From assembly GCA_913060665.1 (NCBI GenBank), contig CAJXUY010000004.1, positions 1-64,000 on the forward strand: a stretch of DNA of 64,000 nucleotides, read 5' to 3'. This document shows positions 20,601-30,377 of this stretch, in pieces. The notes beneath the pieces were generated by a model. That model was not told the origin of the DNA. It worked only from the letters and a program-made list of their open reading frames with translations, and did no database searches. A program made the translations under genes and the position numbers. How positions within the stretch are numbered: position 1 is the stretch's first letter; every line of letters begins with the position of its first letter. Source of the DNA: an uncultured Oleiphilaceae bacterium. GTDB taxonomy: Bacteria; Pseudomonadota; Gammaproteobacteria; Pseudomonadales; Oleiphilaceae.

Positions 20601-22477
20601 TTGTAGGTACCAGGCGAACTAGCGTCTTCGGCATAAGCTTTTACTATCTTGAAATCAACGATTGCGCAATTTCCAGAGGGTGAAGGTTTGTCATTACGAC
20701 AAGCCGGGAGTAACTGTACAACCTTATCAGCGGTACCTGGAACTGGTATATTAAGAGCCGGTAAGCCTGGGGATAAAGCAACACCGTATGTCGCCACCGA
20801 CTGTTCGCCTACTCTGTCGCTTTCAGCTCTCAAATCATTTGTATGCGCATGATAAGCAATACCCGCCATCTTATAGGAACCATCCAGTCTAGGAGCTCCA
20901 GGACATGTGCCTTCAACTTTGCCAAGTTCATTAATAGTTTTGGGGGTGCAGAGTTGATTGTTGTCTGTGCCATTTTCACCAACAAAGTAATCATTTCCGT
21001 GTATACCTTCTGCAGCACCTATTGTATTGGTTAGCGAAATCGCAGGGTCAGATCCCGTCAAAAAGTCACTTTCGTACTTTGTAAGCTCGTCACTGTCATA
21101 AGATACGGTGCTTGCATTAAACATAATCACACTCAAATTGGCACATGCATTATCTGTCGCTATAGGGTCACTCCATGAAGCAGTTTTAAGGCTGGAGATG
21201 TAGCTCGAATCATCGGTGCTAAAGGCACTGTTTTCCCCTTTGTTTCCAAAATAGGCATAACATTCAGCAAGAATCTCAGCAACGGGATTACCCCAGTTAG
21301 AGCAATTACCATTGCTAAATGAACTCAACTGATAACCACAGTTATCTCCTGAATTATAATACCCTTGACTGTAGGTATAACCATATAAACGGAGCGCGTT
21401 CATTGTACCTATAACTGAGCCAGCACTAGGGGCCGACTTAAATGTCCCATTTGTGCTAATATTTATTTCATCTGACATCACACCAATGTTTTTACGTAAT
21501 ACTCCTCCAGATTTATTTTTTCCATAGCTACCAGTCATTAACCCAAACCTGACTGCATCCTCATCCCCATAAGTTTGAAGAACACCAATTGGCTTTAAAT
21601 TACCATCAGGGTACTCCTTACAATTATCTTCTTTCAACGCCTCAGACACGCAGACCTCAACCCGAACGTTATAGTCCGAGTTGATTGTTGAGTCTGCTAT
21701 ACCTGGGTTAGAATTAGCAGCGTTCAAGCCACTTTTTATCGGGTCATTACCGTTACTTGCAGACTTTTCAGTACTCCAGCGACACTGCCAACGCTCGTTA
21801 CCAGCCCATAAACTATTGTCTCCTTCTGCAACTCTTAACAACGGAGCATCGGTCACATTTTGGGATGAGGCACTAGTATTATTAACTGTGGTATTACAAA
21901 AAGTAACTGTTTTACCCGCCGCAATAGGCGTTAGCTTATTTAGGTCACTGCCACTATATAGCTTTGCAAAACTATGTGCGTCATTGGGGATAAATGTCCT
22001 CTCTAACACTGTAGCTGACGCGGTATCAGTGCTTCGAAGACCACCATATAGAAGCTTACGAATAGTATCCATTCGCGCCATGGTAGCCCAATTCAAGAAA
22101 TTACCAGACCAATGGGTTCCACCACAGTATTTATCGGTTGTTAAAGATTTTGGTTGAAATACCCCACTTACTGACGAATATGCGTAACACTTTCCAGTAT
22201 CAAAATACCCATAGTAGTCAAAATCATGCTTATAGGTTGTGTCAATATTTCCATCACCATCAAGGTCATCATAATCCGAATAGGCTTTGAAATAGAGTTG
22301 ATGATCATTAGACATTGCCAGCATCACCAATGGCGTTTGCTGTTTAGATAGTATGGGGGGCACTGCGGTGTAATCTGCAGAACTCACTGGAGCGCCATAT
22401 GCGGGGTGAACCCCTGCAATAATTAGAGGGACACTGTAAAAAATACTTTTCATTAGGCAACGCAATTTAATCATCAT
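17651..22477 (-). CDS. pilY1: Type IV pilus tip adhesin/biogenesis protein PilY1
   Basis: Large secreted protein (1608 aa) of the PilC/PilY1 family that sits at the pilus tip and binds calcium. A signal peptide lies at about residues 1-29 (ending AYGA). Several EF-hand-like acidic loops are visible: DYDDLDGDGNID at 69-79, FTDIDGNGKPD, DKADDGVINQDD, DIDADGNTD and DVDPDGDGSSD. The C-terminal half holds the PilC beta-propeller (VYVGANDGMLHAFNGG, LWAYIPMNLLPHL). It is a little longer than the P. aeruginosa protein. A clear von Willebrand MIDAS motif is not evident to me. It is co-transcribed with pilX (17-base gap). Confidence 0.93.
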   Translation of the reverse strand: MMIKLRCLMKSIFYSVPLIIAGVHPAYGAPVSSADYTAVPPILSKQQTPLVMLAMSNDHQLYFKAYSDYDDLDGDGNIDTTYKHDFDYYGYFDTGKCYAYSSVSGVFQPKSLTTDKYCGGTHWSGNFLNWATMARMDTIRKLLYGGLRSTDTASATVLERTFIPNDAHSFAKLYSGSDLNKLTPIAAGKTVTFCNTTVNNTSASSQNVTDAPLLRVAEGDNSLWAGNERWQCRWSTEKSASNGNDPIKSGLNAANSNPGIADSTINSDYNVRVEVCVSEALKEDNCKEYPDGNLKPIGVLQTYGDEDAVRFGLMTGSYGKNKSGGVLRKNIGVMSDEINISTNGTFKSAPSAGSVIGTMNALRLYGYTYSQGYYNSGDNCGYQLSSFSNGNCSNWGNPVAEILAECYAYFGNKGENSAFSTDDSSYISSLKTASWSDPIATDNACANLSVIMFNASTVSYDSDELTKYESDFLTGSDPAISLTNTIGAAEGIHGNDYFVGENGTDNNQLCTPKTINELGKVEGTCPGAPRLDGSYKMAGIAYHAHTNDLRAESDRVGEQSVATYGVALSPGLPALNIPVPGTADKVVQLLPACRNDKPSPSGNCAIVDFKIVKAYAEDASSPGTYKGKLYVNWEDSEQGGDFDQDMWGTIDYEITSTTIKVITDVHAESTSGDMGFGYVLGGTTKDGFHVHSGIEGFNYTESDASLLGCSNCNVGDAATSNTYPIGTGTAKLLEAPLYYASKWGGFTDIDGNGKPDKTEEWDVKDNRTGDFIPDGIPDNYFLSTNPSQLEDQLEQVLRSIVSKTASGTNAAVVSNSSSGVGAVYQALYQPALSAGAYSVSWVGRMHALFIDSKGNLREDNGDYTLGSYTDDPVVTIEYVDTDAETVVFRWETTDGETFDVLKRTKHPLSDLSSIWSAENALASVADVTSNRNYASKAESGRYIFTAVDKADDGVINQDDVISFEKSQFDGSFALTYNDYLGTSDLSIAANLVKWVRGSEVSGYRNREFDIDADGNTDVWRLGDIVHSTPAVVGAPSDAYHIKYGDDSYRVFYNHYLNRRQMVYVGANDGMLHAFNGGFWDTTNQKFTTTDGVLATQTHSIGSELWAYIPMNLLPHLRWLPETTYPHVYYVDGEPITFDANIFPADTDHPGGWGTVMVAAMRLGGGSIAVDVDPDGDGSSDTKSMSSAIVIFDITNPEVAPKLLGEFTDDNLGFTTSRPTVVKKRAPSTSGDWTSPSVNEWYLAFGSGPHGTEALAKANSDQSTHAYLLDLKKVVANVGAVSLSEPHLLKTGTSPGVAIDSGLNGFSGDFTAVDWDKDFQDDNIYFGTVNGAATPYSGKLKRVDTSSIATLSVSDLLDDINKPILAAPLAKLGSGLDRWLMVGTGRMLVAADNLTTSQQQFYGVKEPKNSSGTFNNAAVSVSSLVDTSDIVVFSDGSIKQINSGSLIDYVLSGTTITTYDGLKSELKSSPGWKVNMENSGSAPTGRVTRSAASIFNIILFTEYLPPAEACDVDGSSYLWALDFEGGISTPFIPLAQSSTVQNSSNLYASENKVYLGAGQASSPVVHQGVDGTVKVITNLSTGEIEVKNLNIGVPPSGRQSWKQIDITNF

Positions 22478-22494
22478 AGTAAGTTACCTCTGCA

Positions 22495-23091
22495 TTAAAA
22501 GTTCGTTAGTTTGTAAGTAGATTGAAGCATGACCTGAGAGTCTTCAGTACCACCTTTTGCTAGTACTGTAATTCTAAAGTGAGGGGACCATTCAACAAAG
22601 TTTTTGGGGTCTGGGCTTTCTGTAGATGGGTCTTTCACAATAAAGCATCTAAATTCAACCATATATTTTGCCTTGGCAGCAGCGCCTGGTAATACAGTTT
22701 GTTGCTCCTTGTGCTTATTCGTATCGTTCCAGTTCGCCCAATTCTGCCATGGTTTGCTGTCTCCCAGTGTGCAACTCGACACAGCATCAGAAGAAGATGG
22801 AAATGCACCTGATGAACAAAGACCTTTAGCGCAGTTCTTATCAAAGCATGTATTTGAAGTGACACTACAATCATCAAAGAAATCAGTCATTTCATAGCCT
22901 GCATTCTCCACTTCACCCTCAGCCTCAACTAATGCGGCTTCTGCTATCTGAAAAGCCATTTGATGATCCTTAAAGTTTCCCGCCATGCGCTCTTCCAAAC
23001 TAGACATATTCATAGCGCTAATTCCCACAAGTGTGAGGATAAGCAAAAACACTAAACTGACAATAAGCACACTGCCCTTTTGAGTACTCAT
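22495..23091 (-). CDS. pilX: Minor pilin PilX
   Basis: Pilus assembly protein of 198 aa. The short leader MSTQKG precedes SVLIVSLVFLLILTLVGISAMNMSSLEERMAGN, the typical PilX N-terminus. Like other PilX/GspK proteins it lacks the FTLIE form of the pilin start. Several Cys residues follow (CSVTSNTCFDKNCAKGLC). It lies two bases downstream of pilW. It is presumed to form the priming tip complex with PilV, PilW, FimU and PilE. Confidence 0.9.
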   Translation of the reverse strand: MSTQKGSVLIVSLVFLLILTLVGISAMNMSSLEERMAGNFKDHQMAFQIAEAALVEAEGEVENAGYEMTDFFDDCSVTSNTCFDKNCAKGLCSSGAFPSSSDAVSSCTLGDSKPWQNWANWNDTNKHKEQQTVLPGAAAKAKYMVEFRCFIVKDPSTESPDPKNFVEWSPHFRITVLAKGGTEDSQVMLQSTYKLTNF

Positions 23092-23093
23092 TG

Positions 23094-24104
23094 CTACACA
23101 CCTCTGTTTCGAATTTGGATGGTTGAAGTAAACGACCTGCGTACATAGTCTCCATTGTATTTTTCAACACTTCTAGAAGTTACAATAATACGAACAGAGC
23201 TGACCAGCTCCCACTCTGTTGAGGCTACGCTACCTGCTTTCTTAAACTGTAGATTAGACCCTGATGGTACACCATACCAAATTTCCAAGTCCTCTATACC
23301 TTGCACCAACTCCTCTGCACTCGAGAGATCACTTGCTATACGGTACAAGCCTGGGACTGTAGTATCACTTCCAGAGTCTCTAATAAAGTACCCAAGAGAG
23401 CTCATAGCGTATACTGACGACCCAGGCGTATAAGAATCTTTCGTTGCCCCTGTATCACCTGAATTAGGATCCACCGAACAATCAAACTCTCCTTTAAGAT
23501 ACTTAACACAATTCTGCACACCGTCGAAATCTTTACCTGTCTGATGGACAGCATTGCTTGCAGCCCCAGAGCCTCCTGAGACATTTGAGATCATAAATAT
23601 ACCCATATTTGAGCAGTTTGAGTCAACAATAACCATTACCGTGCCTGCAGCCATTCCATGTTGTGCAGTAAGGTCAATTTGAGCTGAGTTTGCATTGTGT
23701 TTATCCACAGTAAACTCGTTGTTGGCATCAATTAAATGAAGAACAATTGCATCGGTGGTAACATGAGTGGCACTTAATTCTGTCGGAAATGTATCTACCC
23801 CTCCCTCATAACCTCTTAAACCATTTGAAAAGTCAGAAAAGGCACCGGATGCGCCTTCTACCGTATTCGCGACTTTTATATCACCCGAACACCCACCATA
23901 CCCAGCCATCCGAATATCTTTAGCTATCATATCTAAAGCAAAACGTGCATTTTCTTGCACTTCAGATAGGGCCTGTTGTGATGCATATGTTTGCTTGGAC
24001 GAAAGAAAAACCTGAATCACCCCCCCAATCAGAATTAACCCCAACACCATTGCAATCATTAGTTCAATAAGCGTAAAACCAAGGCTTTTATTAGAAACTT
24101 TCAT
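23094..24104 (-). CDS. pilW: Minor pilin PilW
   Basis: Minor pilin of 336 aa. The leader MKVSNKSLG is followed by [31 protein letters not shown]. The conserved segment EVQENARFALDMIAKDIRMAGYGGC is diagnostic of the PilW family. It lies in the middle of the fimU-pilV-pilW-pilX-pilY1-pilE operon with gaps of 12 and 2 bases. It is needed for pilus initiation in P. aeruginosa; here inferred. Confidence 0.92.
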   Translation of the reverse strand: MKVSNKSLGFTLIELMIAMVLGLILIGGVIQVFLSSKQTYASQQALSEVQENARFALDMIAKDIRMAGYGGCSGDIKVANTVEGASGAFSDFSNGLRGYEGGVDTFPTELSATHVTTDAIVLHLIDANNEFTVDKHNANSAQIDLTAQHGMAAGTVMVIVDSNCSNMGIFMISNVSGGSGAASNAVHQTGKDFDGVQNCVKYLKGEFDCSVDPNSGDTGATKDSYTPGSSVYAMSSLGYFIRDSGSDTTVPGLYRIASDLSSAEELVQGIEDLEIWYGVPSGSNLQFKKAGSVASTEWELVSSVRIIVTSRSVEKYNGDYVRRSFTSTIQIRNRGV

Positions 24105-24116
24105 AACGTCGCCCTT

Positions 24117-24620
24117 TTAAATTCGACTTTCAAACGAAAAACTGGTTTTTTTAGTCGTTCCATCACTTTTAGTTTCTCCACGTGATGCATCAAATTCAAT
24201 CGTAATGGTGTATGGTCGCCAACCTGCTGAATTTGCCGCTTGCGGTACCACTTCTCCAGTACCAGAAGGTAATATAGATGCCAACTGAGCACGCCATTGA
24301 ACAATATCAAACTTCGCTAAATCAGAAGCTGAGCAGGCGGAGGTTTCACATTTAGTTTTGCTTACCGCAGGGTCTGGCTCCGATATTTTTATTGCATAAT
24401 TGTTAGCGTCTCGGGCGTTATCCCTATTTGCTCTCATTCTATCCATTATATCGTTGGCGAGTAACGTAGCCTGAGTGCGATAATACGAGTCTGTATTAAA
24501 CCTTAAACTTTGTGTTTGCAATCCTGCCAACCCCAGGAGCCCGACACCTAGTATCAAGACAGCGACTAACACCTCTATCAGACCTGCCCCCTGTTGTTTA
24601 TTAAAATTCGTTGCATTCAT
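24117..24620 (-). CDS. pilV: Minor pilin PilV
   Basis: Minor pilin of 167 aa. The leader MNATNFNKQQG is followed by AGLIEVLVAVLILGVGLLGLAGLQTQSLRFN, with the +5 Glu; the conserved YYRTQATLLANDIMDRMRANR follows. The open frame extends up to 24833 through the fimU gene, but ATG 24620 is the only start that gives a prepilin leader, 16 bases after the fimU stop. A Cys pair sits in the middle (TKCETSACS). Confidence 0.9.
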   Translation of the reverse strand: MNATNFNKQQGAGLIEVLVAVLILGVGLLGLAGLQTQSLRFNTDSYYRTQATLLANDIMDRMRANRDNARDANNYAIKISEPDPAVSKTKCETSACSASDLAKFDIVQWRAQLASILPSGTGEVVPQAANSAGWRPYTITIEFDASRGETKSDGTTKKTSFSFESRI

Positions 24621-24636
24621 CGTATTTCTCTCTTCA

Positions 24637-25149
24637 CTATCCTTTTTTAGGGCGGCCTGTCGCTGAAATTTCCACCCCTCGATCATGATTCGTATAAGCA
24701 TCATTGGTGCTGAATACAAAGTTTCCTGAGCTTGAAGACCTTCCTTCACTAGTGTACGTAATCGTTGCTCCAGCGGTGGTAGTCGAAGAAACAGACGAAC
24801 TCGAAGGTTCAACAATACGCAAAACTCGATCATTGTCTTCAGTTATCGCCGCACTACCGCTGTCTACAACTGCATTACCGTTAAAATCAATAAACACTAT
24901 CCAGCCTGTATTCCAAGCCCCACCGCTGCAGGTAGCACCATCAGAACTAGTGCAAACAGTAACTCTCTTTCCTAGCTTTACGGCTTCTGAACGAGCATAT
25001 ACAAAAGTATTAAATAAACGATCCCGCTGAGTAGCTATTCGTTGCGATTTTATTGTTTCCCCAAAAAAAGGTATCGCTAACCCAACCAAGATAGACATGA
25101 CTGTTAATGTCACTATTAATTCAAGTAAAGTAAAACCTTTGCTATTCAT
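24637..25149 (-). CDS. fimU: Minor pilin FimU (GspH/FimT family)
   Basis: Minor pilin of 170 aa. The leader MNSKG is followed by FTLLELIVTLTVMSILVGLAIPFFGETIKSQRI. The C-terminal GspH-type domain contains FVYARSEAVKLGKRVTVC and GWIVFIDFNGN. It heads the minor pilin operon, the position of fimU in P. aeruginosa. Relative to that species the operon faces thiO/fimT rather than ispH, so a local inversion is likely. I see no clear sigma-54 site in the 140 bases upstream. Confidence 0.88.
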   Translation of the reverse strand: MNSKGFTLLELIVTLTVMSILVGLAIPFFGETIKSQRIATQRDRLFNTFVYARSEAVKLGKRVTVCTSSDGATCSGGAWNTGWIVFIDFNGNAVVDSGSAAITEDNDRVLRIVEPSSSSVSSTTTAGATITYTSEGRSSSSGNFVFSTNDAYTNHDRGVEISATGRPKKG

Positions 25150-25293
25150 AAGTAATCTCGAGAAATTTGCTAACTCTAACGTTACATTACCGCTTTATTT
25201 ATCTCTCTATGATTCAGATAAATGGCATTTCCTGTCGACAACCGGTTATCAAGTGCTACATTTCGAGAGATAGTTCCCATATTACAGGCAAAA

Positions 25294-25327
25294 AAAACGC
25301 ACTAGACAAATCACCCAGTGCGTTTTT
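25294..25327 (-). terminator. Terminator after ispH
   Basis: AAAAACGCACT and AGTGCGTTTTT (11-base arms, 12-base loop) lie just past the ispH stop and before fimU. A/T tracts on both sides allow bidirectional action. Confidence 0.7.
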
Positions 25328-25358
25328 CAGTGTAGTCGAACTTAACCGTTTAGATTAT

Positions 25359-26309
25359 TTAAATTTGCTTCGCCGGTATCCGCAACTCTTTAGGCATACT
25401 AAACACTATGTTCTCTTCACGCCCCTGAATCTCTTCTGGTACATTACCACCCAAAGCCTGAATGCGCTCGACGACCTGTTTAACCAATACATCAGGCGCA
25501 GAAGCCCCTGCAGTTACACCGACATTTTTACGACCATCTAACCAAGCGGGATCAATACCCTCTTCATTATCAATCAAATAGGCAGGGGTACCCATTCGCT
25601 CAGCTAACTCTCGTAGCCGGTTCGAATTTGAACTATTTGGAGAGCCGACTACTAGCATTAGGTCACAGTCAGCGGCAAGCTGCTTGACTGCGTCTTGACG
25701 GTTTTGAGTGGCGTAGCAGATATCGTCTTTTCTCGGGCCTTCGATATCAGGGAATTTTCTGCGTAGCGCATCGATGACTCTAGCAGCATCGTCCATCGAG
25801 AGAGTAGTCTGTGTCACGTAGGTCAGCCCTGCAGGGTTTTCTACTACAAGCTTATCAACATCTTGCTCATCTTCGACAAGGTAAATATTACCGCCAAAGG
25901 AGTAGTCATATTGCCCCATCGTACCTTCTACTTCAGGGTGGCCTTCATGCCCAATCAATATGCACTCACGCCCATCACGACTATAACGGCTAACTTCTAG
26001 ATGAACTTTGGTGACCAACGGGCATGTAGCATCAAAAACTCTTAGACCTCGAGTCTTTGACTCTTCTTGAACGGCTTTTGATACGCCATGAGCGCTAAAT
26101 ATCACTAACGAGTCATCAGGCACTTCTTCCAGTTCATCAACAAAAACAGCACCACGATCACGCAAATTGTCGACCACAAATTTATTGTGTACGACTTCAT
26201 GTCGCACATACACCGGGGCACCAAATACATCCAGCGCACGGTTCACAATCTCGATCGCGCGATCTACACCAGCACAAAAACCACGCGGGTTTGCTAGACT
26301 TATATTCAT
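25359..26309 (-). CDS. ispH: 4-hydroxy-3-methylbut-2-enyl diphosphate reductase
   Basis: Iron-sulphur enzyme making IPP and DMAPP in the last step of the MEP isoprenoid pathway. The three cluster cysteines are in [26 protein letters not shown] and [11 protein letters not shown], and the conserved [12 protein letters not shown] and [10 protein letters not shown] motifs are present. The length of 316 aa matches E. coli. It is the last gene of the ribF-ileS-lspA-fkpB-ispH run. Confidence 0.97.
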   Translation of the reverse strand: MNISLANPRGFCAGVDRAIEIVNRALDVFGAPVYVRHEVVHNKFVVDNLRDRGAVFVDELEEVPDDSLVIFSAHGVSKAVQEESKTRGLRVFDATCPLVTKVHLEVSRYSRDGRECILIGHEGHPEVEGTMGQYDYSFGGNIYLVEDEQDVDKLVVENPAGLTYVTQTTLSMDDAARVIDALRRKFPDIEGPRKDDICYATQNRQDAVKQLAADCDLMLVVGSPNSSNSNRLRELAERMGTPAYLIDNEEGIDPAWLDGRKNVGVTAGASAPDVLVKQVVERIQALGGNVPEEIQGREENIVFSMPKELRIPAKQI

Positions 26310-26373
26310 AGTGTGCTACCTAATTTCGTAAAGGGCTGTCCACCCTCGTAATGAACTAACTAAGCTCAAAAAG

Positions 26374-26826
26374 CTACTTCTCATCGCCTAGGGCGGTTAC
26401 GCTGAGGACCTGCACCTCGAAACGTAAAGTCTTCCCCGCCAAAGGATGATTGAAATCAATCACCACTTCGCTGTCACTCAATTCAGCAACCACTCCGGGC
26501 AACTCAGATTTATTGGCATCTGCAAATGACACGACTAACCCTTCTGCCAACTCCATATCGTCAGGGAACTCTGATCGTTTCATCGTTTGCTGATTATTAG
26601 GGTTAGGCATGCCGAATGATTTTTCAGGCGGCACATCCCATTGACCTTTCTCGCCTGCCTTCATGCCGACTAACAGCTCTTCAAATCCGGCAGGAAGGTT
26701 TCCATCTCCAAACTCAAACGCAGCAGCATCACCTTCAAATGTAGAATCAACAACACTACCGTCGTCTAGCTTTAGAGAGAAGTGCAGAACCACTCCCGTA
26801 CCTTTACCTACTTCCAATTCGCTCAT
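26374..26826 (-). CDS. fkpB: FKBP-type peptidyl-prolyl isomerase (SlpA-like)
   Basis: Cytoplasmic FKBP of the SlpA/FkpB branch (150 aa), with the FKBP half (VVLHFSLKLDDGSVVDSTFE) interrupted by an insert-in-flap domain (PPEKSFGMPNPNNQQTMKRSEFPDDMELAEGLVVSFAD) and closed by VVIDFNHPLAGKTLRFEVQVLSV. These act as prolyl isomerases with chaperone activity. The lspA-fkpB-ispH order is the standard one. Confidence 0.93.
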   Translation of the reverse strand: MSELEVGKGTGVVLHFSLKLDDGSVVDSTFEGDAAAFEFGDGNLPAGFEELLVGMKAGEKGQWDVPPEKSFGMPNPNNQQTMKRSEFPDDMELAEGLVVSFADANKSELPGVVAELSDSEVVIDFNHPLAGKTLRFEVQVLSVTALGDEK

Positions 26827-26896
26827 GCTTTGTGCCCTGTAAAATAAGTGCCTGTCAAAATATACTCAGAGTGCCGCTTATGGCAACATCCGCTGA

Positions 26897-27373
26897 TCAA
26901 ACTTTTTCTGATGCATCCACACCCGGTTTTCGAAATATATCCAATGCCATCATAATGGCTCCTACAGTAATCGCAGAGTCCGCAATATTGAAAGCAGGAA
27001 AGTGATAGTTTCCCCAGTAGAAATGTAAGAAATCAACCACATAACCGAGTAGCACTCGGTCATATAGATTACCCAGCGCGCCCCCTAATACCAGCGCGAT
27101 CGCGACCGCGAGCCACTTGTCATCTTTAATTGAGGCCAGCCACTTAACTAGCATCACACTAATAGCAACCGCAAGTGCGGCAAAAAACCATCGCTGCCAT
27201 CCACCCGCACTAGCGAGAAAGCTGAAGGCGGCACCTGTATTATGTAGCAACGTAAAATTAAAGAACGGTAGAATAGGGACAGAAATGGCGTAATCGAGCA
27301 TGTCGGTTGCAAGCCATTTTGTTCCAAGATCCAGCACAACAACCACTGCTGATAACCATAACCACTTCAACAT
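26897..27373 (-). CDS. lspA: Lipoprotein signal peptidase
   Basis: Inner membrane aspartyl protease that removes the signal peptide of prolipoproteins after lipidation. It has 158 aa and four membrane spans. The catalytic aspartates are in NLYDRVLLGYVVDF and FNIADSAITVG, and HNTGAAFSFL is conserved. It lies 77 bases downstream of ileS in the usual gene order. Confidence 0.95.
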   Translation of the reverse strand: MLKWLWLSAVVVVLDLGTKWLATDMLDYAISVPILPFFNFTLLHNTGAAFSFLASAGGWQRWFFAALAVAISVMLVKWLASIKDDKWLAVAIALVLGGALGNLYDRVLLGYVVDFLHFYWGNYHFPAFNIADSAITVGAIMMALDIFRKPGVDASEKV

Positions 27374-27450
27374 AAAAACCTTACTTTATCATTTAATTTC
27401 AGCGTATTAAAAATGGTGCGCATCGCGCCCCCTATTATGTTACTTAATGG

Positions 27451-30285
27451 TTATGCGAATTTTCTGGACTCGCCTTCTCCATCTACGTTTTCAATACAAC
27501 GTCCACAGAGCTTAGGGTGAGCCTCGTGAGAACCTACATCCTCACGCTGATGCCAACAACGATCACACTTCTCATGCTCACTTGGTACAATCAGCACTTT
27601 TAACCCTTCAACCTCTGTTGCAACCGCTTGATCTGCACCAACAGCATCAAGCCCAACCACGTTCGCTTCGGACGTAATCAGGACAAACCTTAACTCTTCA
27701 CCGAGTGTAGTTAATGCTTGCTTAAGTGTGTCATCGCAGAACAAGGTGACTTCGGTCGTCATCGAGCCCTTTATGTTTCCAGCCTTACGGCCTTCTTCAA
27801 GCTGTTTATTGACCGCTGTTTTTACAGCAAGTATCTGCTCCCAATAAGCTCGACCCTGCGCTTCGGTGTCATTTAACGGCGTTAGCCCCTGATACCATTG
27901 CTCAATGAAAACCGTATTCGTTCGATCACCTGGAATGCTTGACCAGATTTCATCTGCTGTAAAACTAAGTACCGGAGCGATCCAACGAACGAGGGCCTCT
28001 GTGATGTGATACATAGCCGTCTGGCAAGACCGACGTTCTAAGCTGTCAGGCTTTGTGGTGTATTGTCGATCCTTAATGATATCAAGATAGAACCCGCCTA
28101 AATCAATACCACAGAACTGAAGTATCTTCTGGTTCACTGCCAAAAAGTTATACTCGTCATATGCTTCAATTAACTCCTCTTGCAACAACAACGCCCTATC
28201 AACCACCCAACGGTCTAGTGCTAGCATTTCATCAGGCGCAACAGCATCTGTAGCAGGGTCAAAACCATTAATATTGGCCAACAAGAAGCGTGAAGTATTT
28301 CGAATGCGACGATAAGAGTCTGCAGTGCGCTTCAGTATCTCGTCAGATACCGTCATTTCACCGCTATAATCAGTTCCAGCGACCCACAAACGAAGGATGT
28401 CAGCACCTAGCTTGTTCATAACCTCTTGAGGTGCCACAACGTTACCCATAGATTTAGACATTTTCTTACCTTGTCCATCTACGGTAAAACCATGGGTTAA
28501 TACTTGTTTATAAGGGGCTTCACCATTAATCGCGATACCCGTCTTCAATGATGACTGAAACCATCCTCTATGCTGGTCCGACCCTTCTAAGTAAAGATCT
28601 GCAGGGTATTCCCCCAATACTTCCCTCTGCTTTAAAACAGCTGCATGCGTAACGCCCGAATCAAACCAAACATCTAAAGTATCTGTCACTTTTTGCCATT
28701 TATCAGCATCGTCGCCTAACAGATCTGCTGGATCAAGATCAAACCATGCGTCCATACCTTCTTTTTCAACACGTTTAGCAACTTCTTCAATGAGGCGACT
28801 AGTGTCAGGATGAAGCTCTTGCGTCTCTTTATTCACAAATAGCGCAATAGGCACGCCCCAGGTGCGCTGTCGCGAGATACACCAATCAGGGCTCTGCTCC
28901 AACATACCTTCAATACGCTGCTGCCCCCAAGACGGAACCCACTTCACGCCTTTAACGGCATCTAGCGCTGAATTTTTAAGGCCATTTTGCTCCATGCTGA
29001 CGAACCACTGGGGGGTCGCACGGAAAATCAAAGGCGTTTTAGTTCTCCAGCAATGCGGGTAACTGTGGCGAAAGGATTTTTTGTAAACCAGCTTTTTGTG
29101 CTGATCTAATACATCAAGAACCTTAGCATCTACCTTATAAACATGCTCGCCTGCAAATAGATCGGTCACATCTCGGAATACACCGTTATCATCCACTAGA
29201 TTTAAGGTTTTTAAGCCGTAAGCACGACCCACATTGAAATCATCCACACCATGATCTGGCGCTGTGTGCACAGCACCGGTTCCGGCATCGGTGGTTACAT
29301 GGTCGCCCAAAATAACCGGAACCTGACGCTTTGAATAAAATGGGTGTGCAAGTAATTTGTTTTCTAGCGACGACCCTTTACAGCGACCCACGACCTGATA
29401 ATCATCGATACCATAACGCTGCATATTATCAACATGAAGCGCTTCAGCCATCATCATACGCTCTTTACCAAAGCCTGCATCACACTCAACCAGCACATAG
29501 TCTAGTTCTGCATGCAATGAAACCGCCTGGTTAGATGGCAACGTCCAGGGAGTGGTAGTCCATATAATCACTGAGACGTCGCCTTCACCGCCCCCGCTCT
29601 CAAGTACAAAAGCGTCAATAAAGTCGGCTTGATCTATAGGCGTGAATCTCACATCAATCGCAATGGACTCTTTGTCCTGATATTCAACTTCAGCTTCAGC
29701 TAAAGCAGAACCACCTACGACACTCCAGTAAACAGGCTTAAAGCCTTTGTGCAGGTGACCGTTTTCAACAATTTTACCCAAAGACCGAATAATGTCAGCT
29801 TCGAATGCGAAGTCCATTGTTAAGTAAGGGTTATCCCAATCACCAAACACACCTAGGCGAATAAAGTCTGCTTTCTGCCCATTTACCTGCTTTTGAGCAT
29901 ATTCGCGACAAGCCTTGCGGAAAGCTTTAAAGTCGACTTTAACACCCGCCTTGCCAATTTTTTTCTCTACATTGTGCTCAATTGGTAAGCCGTGACAATC
30001 CCACCCTGGAATATAGGGTGCGTCATATCCGCTAATGGTTTTTGCTTTAACAATAATATCTTTTAGAATTTTGTTAACCGCGTGACCGATGTGAATATTA
30101 CCGTTGGCATAAGGAGGGCCATCATGAAGAATGAATTTTTCAGCACCACGTCGTGCATCCCTAATTTGCTGATAGATACCATTATCCTGCCAGTCTTTCA
30201 GCATTTTTGGCTCGCGTTGGGCCAAATTCCCCTTCATCGGAAAGCCGGTATCAGGTAGGTTCAGTGTGTGCTTATAATCACTCAT
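27451..30285 (-). CDS. ileS: Isoleucyl-tRNA synthetase
   Basis: Class I synthetase charging tRNA-Ile, with editing. It has 944 aa, close to the 938 of E. coli. The HIGH signature is in [16 protein letters not shown], the CP1 editing domain is at about 180-420, KMSKS is in [12 protein letters not shown], and the C-terminal zinc-binding Cys set is [12 protein letters not shown] and LCGRC. It is the central gene of the ribF-ileS-lspA operon. I see no leader or T-box element in the 92 bases upstream, as expected for a Gram-negative. Confidence 0.97.
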   Translation of the reverse strand: MSDYKHTLNLPDTGFPMKGNLAQREPKMLKDWQDNGIYQQIRDARRGAEKFILHDGPPYANGNIHIGHAVNKILKDIIVKAKTISGYDAPYIPGWDCHGLPIEHNVEKKIGKAGVKVDFKAFRKACREYAQKQVNGQKADFIRLGVFGDWDNPYLTMDFAFEADIIRSLGKIVENGHLHKGFKPVYWSVVGGSALAEAEVEYQDKESIAIDVRFTPIDQADFIDAFVLESGGGEGDVSVIIWTTTPWTLPSNQAVSLHAELDYVLVECDAGFGKERMMMAEALHVDNMQRYGIDDYQVVGRCKGSSLENKLLAHPFYSKRQVPVILGDHVTTDAGTGAVHTAPDHGVDDFNVGRAYGLKTLNLVDDNGVFRDVTDLFAGEHVYKVDAKVLDVLDQHKKLVYKKSFRHSYPHCWRTKTPLIFRATPQWFVSMEQNGLKNSALDAVKGVKWVPSWGQQRIEGMLEQSPDWCISRQRTWGVPIALFVNKETQELHPDTSRLIEEVAKRVEKEGMDAWFDLDPADLLGDDADKWQKVTDTLDVWFDSGVTHAAVLKQREVLGEYPADLYLEGSDQHRGWFQSSLKTGIAINGEAPYKQVLTHGFTVDGQGKKMSKSMGNVVAPQEVMNKLGADILRLWVAGTDYSGEMTVSDEILKRTADSYRRIRNTSRFLLANINGFDPATDAVAPDEMLALDRWVVDRALLLQEELIEAYDEYNFLAVNQKILQFCGIDLGGFYLDIIKDRQYTTKPDSLERRSCQTAMYHITEALVRWIAPVLSFTADEIWSSIPGDRTNTVFIEQWYQGLTPLNDTEAQGRAYWEQILAVKTAVNKQLEEGRKAGNIKGSMTTEVTLFCDDTLKQALTTLGEELRFVLITSEANVVGLDAVGADQAVATEVEGLKVLIVPSEHEKCDRCWHQREDVGSHEAHPKLCGRCIENVDGEGESRKFA

Positions 30286-30377
30286 CGTCGGTCACTTCAT
30301 CACAATTAAAACAAACGGCTGAACTCAATCACCTGCGTTCGTTTATTTGGGTTAACATTTATTTCTGAGTCTTTTAT

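Noticed and set aside
21681..22157. Plus-strand frame of 158 codons inside pilY1
   Set aside because: It runs antisense to the strongly supported pilY1 coding sequence; composition explains the open frame.
25167..25541. Plus-strand frame across the ispH terminator
   Set aside because: It overlaps the ispH end and a terminator and has no family resemblance.
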